A stretch of DNA of 64,000 nucleotides from the NCBI GenBank assembly GCA_029379385.1, contig CM055617.1, positions 1,364,001-1,428,000 of the forward strand. Direction: 5' to 3'. This document shows, piece after piece, positions 1-14,500 of this stretch (the first letter of the stretch is position 1; every line of letters starts with the position of its first letter). Below the pieces are notes generated by a model that saw nothing but the letters and a program-made list of their open reading frames with translations, did not search any database and was not told where the DNA came from. Source of the stretch: Quillaja saponaria (lineage: Eukaryota; Streptophyta; Magnoliopsida; Fabales; Quillajaceae). The position numbers were made by a program, and so were the translations under genes.

Positions 1-115
1 GCTTGAATTGTGGTCTCTGACTATGTCTCTGTATCTTGAACTTCGTGATTACTTCAGTTTGCGAGACAAACACATTGCTTCTATTTGTTGGTGAAAGAAA
101 GGTTGATCTTTAGCT
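1..115 (+). other. 5' leader / promoter-proximal DNA of ABCD1
   Basis: Short stretch before the ABCD1 start codon. It has no open frame of its own and probably holds the 5' untranslated leader. The promoter itself lies beyond the window edge or cannot be told apart. Confidence 0.5.
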
Positions 116-3100
116 ATGTCTTCTCTTCAATTGTTGCAACTTACTGAGCATGGACGGACATTTCTGGCTTCAAGGAGGTACTAATTAGTGAACTATGTGT
201 TTCTGCGGTGATTGGTTTCAGATCTGGTATTTACTTCTTTTTTTATTGACTTCAATTATTCCGTTCTCCAAATATTGATGATTTTGCCAACTATTTTATT
301 TATAATCTTGGAGGCAATAAAATTTGTTGTTTGCAATGTTAATATAAAGAAAAGGTGCATGGTTTTTACCCAAGGTGGAAACAATCACGGGCATTCTTTG
401 TCATGGAAAAGAACACTTGATGCTCAAAACATAATTATTTTTTAGCAATTACGATGGTCTAAATATATGAAAATTGAAATGGTAACAAATTTCTAGAATA
501 CCAAAGGATTGGTGGTCCAGTATCAAGAATTCTAACTCATATTGAAAGGCTCTAATATTCATAGTTATATTCAGCATGTATAATTTACTTTGTGGAACAC
601 ATAGAAACTTAGTCATGAGCAAAGGATGATGGTCAAAGTTACGGTCAAAGCAAAAAAGATAGTATTCTTTTCTATCCAAAACAATAAGAATAACAATAAA
701 CACACACACGGACATATTTGTTGATTCGTATTATTTTTCCCTGAAATTGCTGTTTCTTTTAAAGGGGAACATATATTGTGGTTTCACATTAAAATATTAT
801 TCCTTTTATTGAGCTCGAGATTATTGTCATATTTCTGCAGAAATGTTTCTTTTCTATTTTAGTTGCTGTCCAGTTTCCCCTTATTGTCTATGTTAATGTA
901 TGCTATTAGTTTGGTTGTTGTCTGTTATTAGTCAGATCATCTGGCTGCAAAACAAATCCTCCATGTATATGTCATATTCTAGTTGATTTCTTTTTCTTTA
1001 TAGGATTACTCATGTTTTTGTTGCTATTCAGGAAAACTTTGCTCCTTGCAACTGGTATCTTAGTTGCTGGTGGAACTGCTGCATACATGCAGTCACGGTT
1101 CAGCTGTAAAAAGCATGACTCTATTGGCCATTACAATGAGAATTGTAATGATGAAGAGAAATCACAGAGGCGGGTCAGGAGGGATAATACTTCAATGAAC
1201 ACTAAACAGAAGAAAGGAGGATTGAAGTCTCTTCAAGTTCTTGCTGCAATTCTTCTATCTCAGATGGGAAAAATGGGTGCAAGGGATCTTTTAGCTTTAG
1301 TTTCCATAGTGGTAACCTTATTTTTTATGCATGGCTATTGTTTGTCCTTGCTTTTGATATTTAAATGCAACAAAGGTCTAATATAAAATACCCACTGAAC
1401 TTACCATAGTCTTTTGACTCCATTGTTGAGTTATATTTTTTAGAAAACTCCAGGAACTTTTCTGAGATTAAAAGCATTGATTCCCTGACTTTGTAAAGTA
1501 CATTTAACTGCAAAATCTTCTTGCACCCTTAGTATTTAAAGATGAATGCTGATCAGATACATGTTAGATTATTATTTGTAGGTTCAGATGGGGAAAATTG
1601 TAAATTCTACTGGTTCTCATCATGCCAATCTGTACAGGGATTGTATGACTCTCCTAACCCTGGGACTTATTCTAAGGGAAAATAAAGGAGTGTCCTGTTC
1701 TCGGTATATAGGAAGTGAACTTGAAGGCTGTCCTTCTCAGTTTGGGGACCTGGTGTATATTCAAGAGTCTATGGGTTCAGAAGCATGATAGAGTTCCCAT
1801 AATCGAAAATCAGTTTGCAAGTTGGATAGAAGAGTAATTTACAAGTCTATCACTAGTATGTTTCACATAAAGTCATTGTGAGTTGGATTTCATCTGAAAT
1901 TTAGTACATCTATTGTTGTTTTACATAATCAGGATGAAGTTCACAAAGTGAGATGATACAAATTAGAACATCTACTCTAGTTTGGTCAGATTTTTTTTGG
2001 GGTTGTGTTAAGTGATGACTTTGGGTCGCCTTGTATCTAATGGGTATGGATTTAAAATTTCTGATTTGTGAGCTACCTAAGAATCACACTAGATTAGCAG
2101 AGAAGTATTCTTTGGATTGTGAGCCTGGCACGTTAATATTTAAGTTCCTAGGCAGACACCAGTTCGAATGCAGTAATACTGATATTTTCAGTCCCCATTT
2201 TCATGTGTGCTCCAAAAGAAAAGCAAAAGAAACAAGAAAGAGGAAGTGCAAAGTATTTACCTTACTAGAAACTAAGAATGATTTTAATTTTTTATTTTAT
2301 GATTATATCTAATGCTATACAACACATAAACTTTTCATGGATATTCATAGTTTCATACACTTAACCCAGAAAAGGCACTGGCTGATATACCTGCTCAGCT
2401 GCCCACATACACAAACATTTATGCTTAATGTCCAATGCACATCCACTTATCCCATGTTATATAGTGTTGAGTTTTACAGAAGATTATTGTAGTAGGGTTT
2501 GCATTTATGCATTTCTGTACAGGAACTACTGCAGGTATGTTTGTACACACTTTTTGGATATACATGTATGTTTAACCATACGTGTGAGAAACCAGGCAAA
2601 TTCATAAGTAATTTAGTCTGATAATGAATCAAAACCATTACGCTTCGGTTTGTTTGAGTTTGACCCCCACAAGCCCAAGAAAAAGCTAGATCGAACTCTT
2701 GGCTTATAATTGTCAGAAACACGAGATGCTATGTAAAATAAGAGAGTAGATAATATGTAATGCATACTTAAAACGGAACTAAATGAGTTGGTTAAAAAAA
2801 TGATGTTAAATAAATTATATAAAGAGCATGCCAGCATGGTCATGATCAAGTTTTGATTATTCTAGATGTCAACCCAATGACCTGTCTCATTTTTTGCAGG
2901 TGTTGAGAACTTCTCTGAGCAACCGGCTGGCAAAAGTGCAAGGATTTCTATTTCGTTCTGCCTTTCTTCGACACGTACCATTATTTTTTCGGCTGATTTT
3001 GGAGAACATTATCTTGTGTTTCCTTCTTTCAACGATGCATTCTACATCAAATTATATAACAGGGACCTTGAGTCTGCGTTTCAGAAAAATATTGACAAAA

Positions 3101-5546
3101 CTTATCCATTCTCACTATTTTGAGGTAGTTATTGTGTATTTCTAAATGAAAGGTTATATCAGTTTGAGATTGTCATTATCCATCTATATGTTGCATTTTT
3201 TCACTTTGTAACATGTAGTGTTTGTTTCTACATTTCATTGTCAACTTATAGGGTATTCAAATTGGATAACTGGGATATGCTTTAGTGTCAACATATGCTG
3301 GTTTTCTCATGTTTGCGGCATACATACACCAAAACAATGCATTGTTGTTGCTGGAACTCTGAAGCTTTGCAATAAAGTACAATGCATAGGTCAATGCTTA
3401 AGGGCTTGCAGCCGATGACCATTAGGGTCCCGTGCCACCTTTTCTTAGAAATTAGGGGAGGATGACGAGGGATTCTTAACCTTCCAGTAAGGTTAAAAAT
3501 TCGTGTCGAAACGGTCAAAACGTTTCCGTTTCAATGTTACCCGAAACGAAACGAAATTTACAGAAACGCAACCACCGTTTCCACAAGAAATGACAGCGTC
3601 TTCACATGAAACGAGAGCATTTCCACACAAAACGGGAGCATTTCTATACGAAACCGGGGCGTATCCACACGAAATAGGGGCATTTCCATCATTTTTATAC
3701 GAAATGGGTTGACATAAACAAGGCATTTTCAGAATTTAAAAATTCTAAAGTTTTGACTTTAGTTCTTTTTATATTTTAGGATTTTAATTTTTTTTAATCT
3801 TATTTGATGTATATTCAAATGGTATAATTTAGCGAGAATAATTATTTTTTAAGGATTTCACCCATGTTATGTTTCTTGGTCTTTTATTTTATTTTAATTT
3901 TTTATACAAATATTTTGTATTAATTTAGTTTAACTTAGGGATGAATGATATTAAAATTACAGAACATATGAATGTTACTTCAAATTAAAAAATTTCATTA
4001 AATATAAGTTGAGCACTTACTAGCCACTCCACTGTTAGTTGAATGTGATTGTAATTTGATTTTTTTCTCTAATATGTATGTCTATATTTAGAATTTTACG
4101 TTGTTATGTATTTAATAGTATTTTATGTATAAATTAACAATGTTGGATATCTACAATAATAATAATAAGTGTTTTATTATATATTTTCATGTGTTTTCAC
4201 AAAAATTAGCAGTTTCCATGGCGTTTCTATTCTATTTCTCGAATCGTTTACGTTTCTGAGCTTTTCGAAACGGTACCTTCGAAACAAATTTTAGTTCCTT
4301 GCCTTCCAAGTGCATGTCTAGTGGTTAGGCTGGTTGGGTTTGGGCATATCTTCCCCTGTCCCTTGGCGGGGCTATTCCAGATGTCTTTTTAAATCATATA
4401 CACAAAACTAAGCTATGTTTGTAGGTCTTCTGAATCTGAACTGATCTTGTTCCATCTATTGAACATGAAAAGTCAGTTTTTCTTCTTCTATTCAGAATAT
4501 CCTATTCCCGATACACATCCCTTTCTAGTTGTTGTGGGAAAAATCGTCTCTTTTTAATTCACAAATCATCTAATGAATGGGAATGAATTTCAACTTAACA
4601 ATAGTTTTTTTTTTTGTTCTTTCTATGTTTTGTTTTGTTTCCAGAACATGGTCTATTACAAAATATCACATGTTGATGGTCGGATAACTAATCCCGAGCA
4701 AAGAATTGCAAGTGATGTACCAAGGTTCTGTTCAGAGTTGAGTGAACTTGTACAGGATGATCTAACAGCAGTCACTGATGGTCTTCTGTATACTTGGCGT
4801 CTTTGTTCGTATGCCAGCCCAAAATATGTCTTTTGGATATTGGTAATTCTGTAATTTAGCTTGAAGAGCTGATAGGATTGAAGTTGAAGTTAGAGGCTTG
4901 CCCCCTGAATATATATTATGTTACTTTTCAGGCCTATGTAGCATGTGCTGGAACAATGATCAGAAACTTCTCTCCTGCTTTTGGGAAACTAATATCAAAA
5001 GAGCAACAATTGGAAGGGGAATACCGGCAGCTTCATTCCCGATTAAGGACCCATGCAGAGAGTATAGCATTTTATGGTGGACAAAGCAGGGAAGAATCTC
5101 ACATCCAGCAGAAGTTTAAAACCTTGGTTAGGCACATGAGTGTTGTTCTTCATGACCACTGGTGGTTTGGCATGATTCAGGACTTCTTACTGAAGTACCT
5201 TGGTGCTACTGTTGCTGTTATCCTGATTATTGAACCATTCTTTTCTGGTCAACTAAGACGTGACAGTTCTACTTTGGTGCGTGCTGAGATGTTAAGCAAT
5301 CTAAGATATCATACAAGTGTCATAATTTCACTGTTTCAGTCTCTAGGAACTCTTTCCATCAGTTCACGACGACTCAACCGTCTTAGGTATTTTTGATGCA
5401 TCCTTTTTGACATTTTAGAAAATGATATAATGGCTTGTTAATGGAAATGGAAAATTAATAAACTTTTTCATGGTTTATCAGGTATCATATGTCTGTACAT
5501 GTATCCATATGTATTGCATGTATGCGTAGATCTGGGTGTCTGTGCT

Positions 5547-5580
<34 letters not shown>

Positions 5581-8500
5581 TTGATTTCACATGTCTTAGA
5601 AATTAGACATAATTCTTTTGTAAGACTCAATTATTCTGTCTACAGGTTCTGACTGATCTGTATGTTTACAGTGGTTATGCTGATCGCATTCATGAGTTAA
5701 TGGCCATATCAAGGGAGCTAACTCTGGAAGGTGAGAAATCTTCTCTCCAGAGAAAGGGGAGTAGGAATTGCATTAGTGAAGCTAATTACATTGAATTTTC
5801 TGGTGTCAAGGTAAGTTGCTGATATTTTGGCCCTAATCTCATGTTTGATCTTTTCCCTTTTTTCATATCCTAGTGATGCTTTACCCACTGACAAGGTTGT
5901 TACCCCCCACTGGCAATGTCTTGGTTGATGATTTGAGCCTTAGGATTGAATCAGGATCTAACCTTTTGATCACAGGTAGCTGTTTAGTAGTTTACCTTTT
6001 TTTTTTCTTTTTTTGTTTCCTTGCCTTTTCAGCATTATATGCTACTTTTTTCTATATCACACTGGATGATCTTCTTGATAAGAAATTCTTTAATTATGCA
6101 ATACTTTATTCTGTATTTCCTTAAATATATCATATCTGCATCAGATTACATGTTTAAAGCTCTGTCTGACTCATGCACCATGTTATGTACTTTCCAGTCT
6201 TTGGTGCAATAGTCAAGGGACCAGAGTTTTTAGATCAAGGGAAAATAGCATTAACAAGCTAAAGCATTTATATTTTACTTGAAACCACCAACCAAATGCT
6301 AAGCATTTGACCACCATTTCACTCCAAACCTGTCAAATACTATATTCTCCCCCCATCACAGGTCACCTCTTGTACTTCACCTCTCCACTGGTCATCTTTA
6401 AACCTGTCAAATCCCACCATTGACCATTGGGAATTGCCAAATACTCCTAATGGTTTCTGCCCAATTACTGATTACCAGAAAAATAACTAACTCTGTGCAG
6501 CTTGGCACTGGAAATTGCATTGGAAGGTTATTTTTTTCCTCTAAAAATGTTCTGTGCCGACCTGATATTACTTTGGAGTGCATCCAAGTTTGTTGAGCAC
6601 ATACATGAATTCATGCAAAGATTGTCGAAAGAAAAACCTTTATTTGACATGGGCTTCTTCCTATACCCATGAATTTCATTGGACCCAAAAAAATATACAT
6701 TGGAAGAATCTTTTGGGTCTTCCAATATCAATAGGTTCATTGTCTCACTCATGTATCTTTCAAAAGAAAAAAAAGATCTCTGAGAGCTGTCTCTTGGATC
6801 CGAAAGAGAGACTTGGGTCTCCTAATAACTAAAAAAGTATATCATGCCTGAATCTAACCTGGGGTTTGCGGTGGTGGAGGAACTTGATCCCAAAAAAGAA
6901 GAAGGGATTTTAGTTGTAAGATATCTAATCAAACCGTCGTTGGAATTAAGATCTCATTCAAAGAGAAAGATATCAAATCTGGAGTTTCCTTTTGCATATT
7001 TTATGGAGGATCTAATCAGGAAGGACCATTAATAGGAATTGTTTGATCATCTTTGTCCCAAATATTTTTAACGAGAATTCTTCCGATTATTGCAACAAAT
7101 GCTTGTCATTTGATGTTTGGAAGTGATAATTATCTTGTTTTAACTGCAAATGCAATCAGTCCCCTTTATAATTGAACTCAAAATCATGATGATTCTGGGG
7201 GCTGATGATTCGAGATTTCTAATTCCAATAACAAATTTTCTCCGAAGGTCCAAATGGTAGTGGAAAGAGCTTCGCTTTTCCGGGTTCTAGGAGGTCTCTG
7301 GCCACTTGTGTTTGGTCATATTGTGAAACCTGGTGTTGGTTCTGATCTTAATAAGGAGATTTTCTATGTGCCACAAAGGCCATACACTGCTGTAGGAACA
7401 CTTCGGGATCAGCTAATTTATCCACTTACTGCAGATCAAGAGGTTGAACCACTCACACAAAGTGGGATGGTGGAGCTACTGAAAAATGTAAAATAATTCC
7501 ATCTTTTCCTGTCTTTCTGAATACTGCACTGATATAGAGTTGCATTTTATTTGGCACACTTCTTTGACATAATTCTTGATGCAACGGTATGTCTTCTGTT
7601 CAAGGTTGACCTTGAGTATTTACTGGAGCGTCACCCACCTGAAAAGGAAGTAAACTGGGGTGACGAACTTTCTTTGGGGGAGCAACAAAGATTGGGGATG
7701 GCTAGGCTTTTTTATCACAAGCCTAACTTTGCAATTCTTGATGAGTGCACAAGTGCCGTTACAACTGACATGGAAGAACGGTTCTGTGCTAAAGTTAGAG
7801 CCATGGGAACATCATGCATTACCATATCACACCGTCCAGCATTAGTTGCATTTCATGATGTGGTACTGTCCTTAGATGGTGAGGGAGGGTGGAGTGTTCT
7901 TTACAAGAGGTTGGAAACTTGAGTTGGTTGATTTGCACTTTTAGCTTTTCTTAAAGATATAAATATTTCTTCAGTAGACTTATATTTAAATTCCAGGGGG
8001 GACTCAACTACTGAAGCGGAGATTGATACAATGAAGCCTTCTGAGACGAAATGGCAGAGTGATGCAAAGGCAGTTCAACTAGCATTTTCCACTACAAAAA
8101 AGGTTTCATAGTCTTTAGTTTTTGTACTTGTATTGGTTCAGGTTTCTTTTTCATTTAAAAAATAAAATAAAATCTTTCTGTTGATTTTGGTCTAGGATTC
8201 TGCATTCTCAAATTCAAAGGCACAGTCATATTCTATAGATATGATAGCAGCATCTCCATCTGTGGATACTGCGACTTCACTACATGCTGTTCCGCAACTT
8301 CATAGTAATCCGAGAATATTACCGTTGAGAGTAGCTGCTATGCTTAAAGTACTGGTGTGTATCTTTCATTGTATTTCCTTAATAGAAAGCCAATTTTTAT
8401 TATATTGTTCTTGTGGGATAATGTTCCATCAGTGGCTGATGTTGGATACATTTTAGTTGTGTTATGGTTTCAATTCTATTTGGTGATTCTTGAGGTTCTC

Positions 8501-11500
8501 TGATGCCGATGCTTCATATTTTGGTTTTCTTACATCTGCTTTAACTTTTTAAGACACGCCCCGCAACCTTTAATTTTGTTAGAAGAATTGGTCATGGTTT
8601 CTGGGTTGCTGCTTTGCTGAAACTATAAATGGTGCTTTATTTTCCATAAAACCTCTTTTCGAGGATCTTTGACCATTTGTTGTGATTTGTGAAATTTATT
8701 TTCAGAAAGTGCTACTGTAAATGCTGTTTACTTAGATAGCTTGCTCTGATTTTGGTTGGGTGGCGTGGTTCTATTCTATATTCTTTTATTTTCTTTGCTT
8801 TGTTATTTTACTAATCAGAGGACAGGACCAACCTTATAGCTAAAAGAATATGCTATTCATCTCCCCAAGTCAAACTTCCTTAACTGCGAGGAATTTGGTC
8901 TAATCGAGAAATCAGAACCATGAAACAGCTATACAGAGGAAGAACCTTGTAGGTGAGATAATCCAAATTAAAAAGAAGGAAGATAATAGCCTCTGCAATA
9001 AAAGATGTACCGTCAGAGTCTACAGTTTTCGCTTTTGTTACTTTGTTTCCTTGGTCCTTTCCTCAATTCAATTTCATGGCCATTAGTCCATTCTCTCCAG
9101 AACTCAGTGTGAACCAACCATATGTAAAAGTCTGCAAGTTAGATCTTTGAACCAATCACTACACGTTCTTGATGTGCATCTTGTTGATTTTGGTACTACT
9201 TGCTTTTAGGTACCTACAGTACTTGATAAACAAGGAGCACAACTGCTTGCTGTTGCTTTTCTCATAATATCAAGAACATGGGTTTCAGATCGTATTGCCT
9301 CATTGAATGGTATTGTATTTTCACTTTGTTAATCTTTTACTAATTTGAGAGATCGTGGTTATGATGTTGAAGGTGCATCAACTTTCTCAGGTACCACTGT
9401 GAAGCTTGTTTTGGAGCAGGATAAAGCTTCCTTCATTCGGTTAATTGGTTTCAGCGTGCTTCAAAGTGCTGCATCTTCTTTTATTGCACCCTCTATAAAG
9501 TAATTTGAAGTTCAGGAGAATCAACTTTACAAAAAAATAGAGGCTTATGTTTTTAACTGTTACATTGGTGAAACTTTGATTTATTTGAAAGCATTTATAT
9601 TTTCTTTTTTATATTTGTTTTTTTATGGGATATGAGTTACCTTGCAGTATTTCAGTAGAATTTTTTGGAATAATCCCTTCTTCTCAACATAGTTGAGTTT
9701 TTTGTTTGTTTCTTATTGTTGGTCCATAGCTCTTCCCCCACACCATTCAACTCCCCACCCCCTTCTACTTAATTGGTATTGATAGCTTGTATTGTAATAT
9801 ATTGGAATTTGTACCCTCTTGTGGATGACAAATTCACTGTTATCTCCTGATAAATGCAGCAATCCAAGTGCCTGTCATGTAGTAGAAGTTTCAATAGTTA
9901 CGGTTTCCTTTTCAGGCACTTGAAAGCTAGGCTGGCCCTTGGGTGGAGAATCTGCTTGACACAACATTTGCTGAAAAACTATTTGAGAAACAATGCATTT
10001 TATAAGGTGATTGGACATGAAGTATTCATCAACTCTTTTATTCTGTCCCTCTTGCTTGAACTTTGTAAGCACGCTTTTTTTTCATGCTAGATCTTCACAG
10101 AGTGTTCTTATAGAATGTCTCCACTATTGATCTGAGTTAGGTACTCCTTTTTTACTTTCTAAGAAAAAAAAAAAAAAGAAGGAAAAACTTGTGGGCTTGA
10201 AAATCTGTGCTGGATATTCATGTTTTTTGTTTTTGTTGTTGTTGTTGTTGTTATTGTGGTATAAATTGCTAGAAGCTATTCAATTTTGGCTTTAGCTCTT
10301 TTAAGCTCTTGTATGTCGAATGCATCCCTTACAGGTCTTCCACATGGCAAGCAAAAGCATTGATGCAGATCAAAGGATAACTCATGATTTGGAGAAGTTA
10401 ACTTCAGACTTGTCCAGACTGGTTACTGGAATGGTAAAGCCATCTGTTGATATCTTGTGGTGAGTATTTAATGTTGCGTTATTGGTTTAAACTTATGGCA
10501 CCTTGTCGCAAGGTCTGTATCACTTTCTTTTTATTTTCCATTTGTTTTAATTTTTGAAGTGCTGCTGCTATTCTTAAGGTTCACTTGGAGAATGAAGATT
10601 TTAACGGGTCAGAGGGGAGTTGTCATATTGTATGCTTACATGTTACTAGGTCTGGGTTTTCTACGAACTGTTACCCCTGATTTTGGTGATTTGACAAGTC
10701 GGGAACAACAACTTGAAGGAACCTTTAGGTATCATCATTTAGTTTCTGCTTTCTTATATTCTTGGCACTGATGTCATTCTAAACATCATCATGACTTCTC
10801 CTGGTTCATGCTTTATTAGGTTCATGCATGAAAGGCTGCGCACTCATGCTGAATCTGTCGCTTTCTTTGGGGGTGGTGCTCGAGAAAAAGATGTAAGCCA
10901 TTTAAATTCACACAATTTTTTCTTCCATTTGGATGCTAATGTTTGTGTGTGGGAATCCTGCCTGTGTGAACATTTCCCCGTTTTATATTATTTAATATTT
11001 TAGGGTATGATCTTTTTGGATATGGGAACAAGATTTGTTTGAGAAGAAATAGCGAGTATGTGTATCAGACAGAAATTGCTGAATGTTGCATAATAATGTA
11101 GCGATTTAATAAGAAAGTAGCTTATTTGCGATGAATTTGCATAACATATAGTGTACAACCATGTCTATATCTTTACTTCTAAGGAAATGAATATGTTTTG
11201 AAAGATTTAGAAGAGTTACAAGAAATGGATTTTTAGTTTTTACTACGAGTTTTCTGTAATGGCATTTCAAACATTTAATGTCAGTTAGATTTGTTTTTCA
11301 ACCTCGAAGCTAATGATTTTATGGGTCACTTACACTTAAACCACATGTGGTTTAACCAAAGTTCATTTGCTCAACTATGGTTCAGAATGTGACGCTTTAC
11401 CCACATGTGGTTTCCTCTCTGTACATCCATTACCTTCATTTAGACCCGAGTTCCCTAGATTTTGGCTCATTCGGTCCAATGATGGTTATATTTATTGCAG

Positions 11501-14500
11501 TTGAACCATATCATGTAGATTGGTGATATCTTGGGTCAGAGTTACTGGAGATATAAGACATACTAAATTACCTTCATTATTTTTTTGTCATATATCTAAT
11601 TTTTATCCTACTTGGGGAGCATTCAATTATTATCAAAATTTTATCTGAAGGTATGAATATGATTGAGTATGGAATCAACTGCAGTTTAAGTGTTAGTTGT
11701 GTTGTTAAGCAATTTTGATGTGGATATTTCAACTATATTCTTTTCCATATCTTCAATTTTGCATAATCTGGGATCAAATTCCCACATGAATCCAGTTCTG
11801 ATTAGAGTTTTATTGTTGCAAATTGACATTCATGGGTTTATGAAAAGTGACGTCCACTTTATCAATTCATCTTTGCATTCAAATTTACAAAATGTCTAAC
11901 CAAATTAGTTCATTGATTCTGCTTTGCTTGCACCTTTTGATTAATAAACATAGAACTTAATGTAATTATTTGATATTTAAAAAAAATCACTTTTCTTAAG
12001 TTGAGATACAGATTTGTCTCTTTTTTGTAGCCCTTGAGCATCAACTATTTGTGTGATACAACCCTCAAAAGAATATTAAGACCATGGTTAAGTGCCTCTC
12101 TTAGTTTCTACTCTCATAACTTTAAGCAGATGGTTGAGTCAAGATTCAGGGAGCTTCTCAACCACTCTACGTCCCTTCTAAAGAAGAAATGGCTGTTTGG
12201 TATACTGGATCACTTTATCACGAAGCAACTCCCACATAACGTGACTTGGGGCTTGAGCTTGTTGTATGCTATGGAACACAAGGGAGACCGAGCATTGATA
12301 ACCACCCAGGGTAAGATTGCATTGTTTAATTACTTTGTTTTTGCTCTGTTGGTTTCTCTTCTCACACAGTATTATACTTACAGGTGAGCTGGCTCATGCA
12401 TTGCGGTTCTTAGCTTCTGTAGTTTCTCAAAGCTTTTTAGCTTTTGGTGATATTCTTGAGTTGCATAGGAAGTTCCTCGAGCTCTCTGGTGGTATTAATA
12501 GGATCTTTGAACTTGAGGAACTCCTAGATGCTGCACAGTCTGGTAGGTTTTGCTTTCATTTCTTCAGTTTTGTATGGCAAATGTATTAAGATATTTTTCA
12601 CTTTCTCTGTTGGTAATTTTGTTTACAGTCTAACTAAAATACATATTTGATTCGGTCCTTATTTCCTGTCTTCTTTTAGTTGTTTCTCTCACCATATTTT
12701 GGGATTGCAAAGAAATTGTAGTTTAGGCTAATATAAAGGTTGACCATGCAGGGGATTCTGTAATTACTACTACGCCACTGTATAATAGGAGGGAGATGTA
12801 CTCTGAAGATGTCATTTCCTTTTCTAAAGTGGATGTCATCACCCCGGCACGTAAAATTGTAGCCAGGGAGTTGACATGTGATATTGTGCCCGGGGAAAGC
12901 TTGCTTGTCACTGGTTAGCATAACTTGTTCTTTGATTTTATTTTTTCTTTCTATTAATTGTTTCCCCTTCTTCAGGAGGTTTTTTTTTTTTAAAATTTTA
13001 AATCTGACAAGTATAATGTCTCTAAAGGTCCAAACGGGAGTGGGAAAAGTTCTGTTTTCAGAGTACTTAGAGGTCTTTGGCCTATTGTCAGTGGAAAATT
13101 CTCTAAACCATCTCAGGAAATGAATGAAGAGTCTGGATCAGGTTGTGGCATCTTTTATGTCCCTCAGCGACCTTACACATGCTTGGGAACCCTGAGGGAT
13201 CAAATTATATACCCACTGTCCTGTGAGGATGCAGAGTTGAAGGCATTGAAAATCCACGGGGAAGGTACTTTTATCATGAAATAGATAAGCATTCTTCAAA
13301 ATTGGTCTTACGAGAAGAAGAAAAATTTGACCTTCTACGTCTAACAGTTCTTGATTTCAAGATTTCTGAACTAAATTGAAGTTAAATTACTAAAGACAGA
13401 TGTTATTGCTCACTGTCCAGTTATTCCTCACCAAATACACTATAAGTTAAAATTATATGCTGTTGTAAAGAGGACAACTATGTGATGGAATAATGTAGGT
13501 GTGGGTCTTGAATCAAACTGTTTTAAACATTGTGTATGAAGAGTTAAAGAAAAGGTTTTTTTTTTTTTTTTTTTTTCATTCTGAGAATTGAAATCCTGCT
13601 AAATCAGGTAAAGGATATAATGACATCACAAAAATTCTGGATGCACGTTTGAAAACTATCTTGGAGAACGTTCGGTTGAATTATCTTTTAGAAAGAGAAG
13701 AAGATGGTTGGGATGCCGATCTAAATTGGGAAGATATTCTTTCTGTTGGGGAACAGCAGAGATTGGGCATGGTATGCCAGTTTTAACCTTAATTAACACC
13801 TTAAGGTCTTGGGTTTATAATGTATTTCTTTTAAAAGAAACAACCTTGTTCTTTGAATAAAATGCTAGAAGTTTTAGCAAATCCTTTTCTTCTTCGATGC
13901 TTAACTTTATCACTTTCTATTTTACAAGGCACGCTTGTTCTTTCATAAGCCAAAATTTGGTATCCTCGACGAGTGCACCAAGTACGCTATAGCACCTTTT
14001 TCTCTTATTAGGAAGTCTTTTACACTTATTTTTTATTATTAACTTTTGATACTGTTTACTTTTAACTAAAAAAACAATTGGCAGTGCCACAAGTGTCGAT
14101 GTTGAAGAACACCTTTACGGGCTTGCAAAGGATATGGGAATTACAGTTGTTACATCCTCACAAGTAAGTATCAATGTAATTATGTTGGAGACTGAACATA
14201 TCAGGCTTTATAGTGGTGTACTTCTGATTCACTGCATGGTCCAAACAAAAAGTATATTTGAAAGGAAATAGAACTAAAGACTAAATACATATTTTTGGTT
14301 CCTGAAAAATATTCAAATATCAGTTTATTCAACGGACAAAAAAAGTAACTGATTCAATTACATATCTAAAGTTGCAAAATAAATCAAGTCAAGTCCCTTC
14401 GTCAGGATGGCTAACAGAGAGCATATTGTTTTACCATGTTAAATCTTTACAGTTAAATTGATATTTGGTCGCTCAATCAATGAGAAAATTCTGTGGAATG

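Noticed and set aside
1588..1788. Open frame of 66 codons inside ABCD1 intron 2
   Set aside because: No family similarity and no splice sites linking it in phase to exons 2 and 3, which join directly and give the known protein.
2031..2312. Open frame of 93 codons in ABCD1 intron 2
   Set aside because: Sequence is low in complexity at its end and unlike any family; it lies within a well-supported intron.
3493..3726. Overlapping open frames on both strands with repeated residues
   Set aside because: They come from the cgaaacg-type repeats of the transposon-like block; both strands are open because the motif array lacks stops.
6844..7032. Possible small gene starting MPESNLGF
   Set aside because: It is part of the plastid ycf2 fragment, with frame changes on either side.
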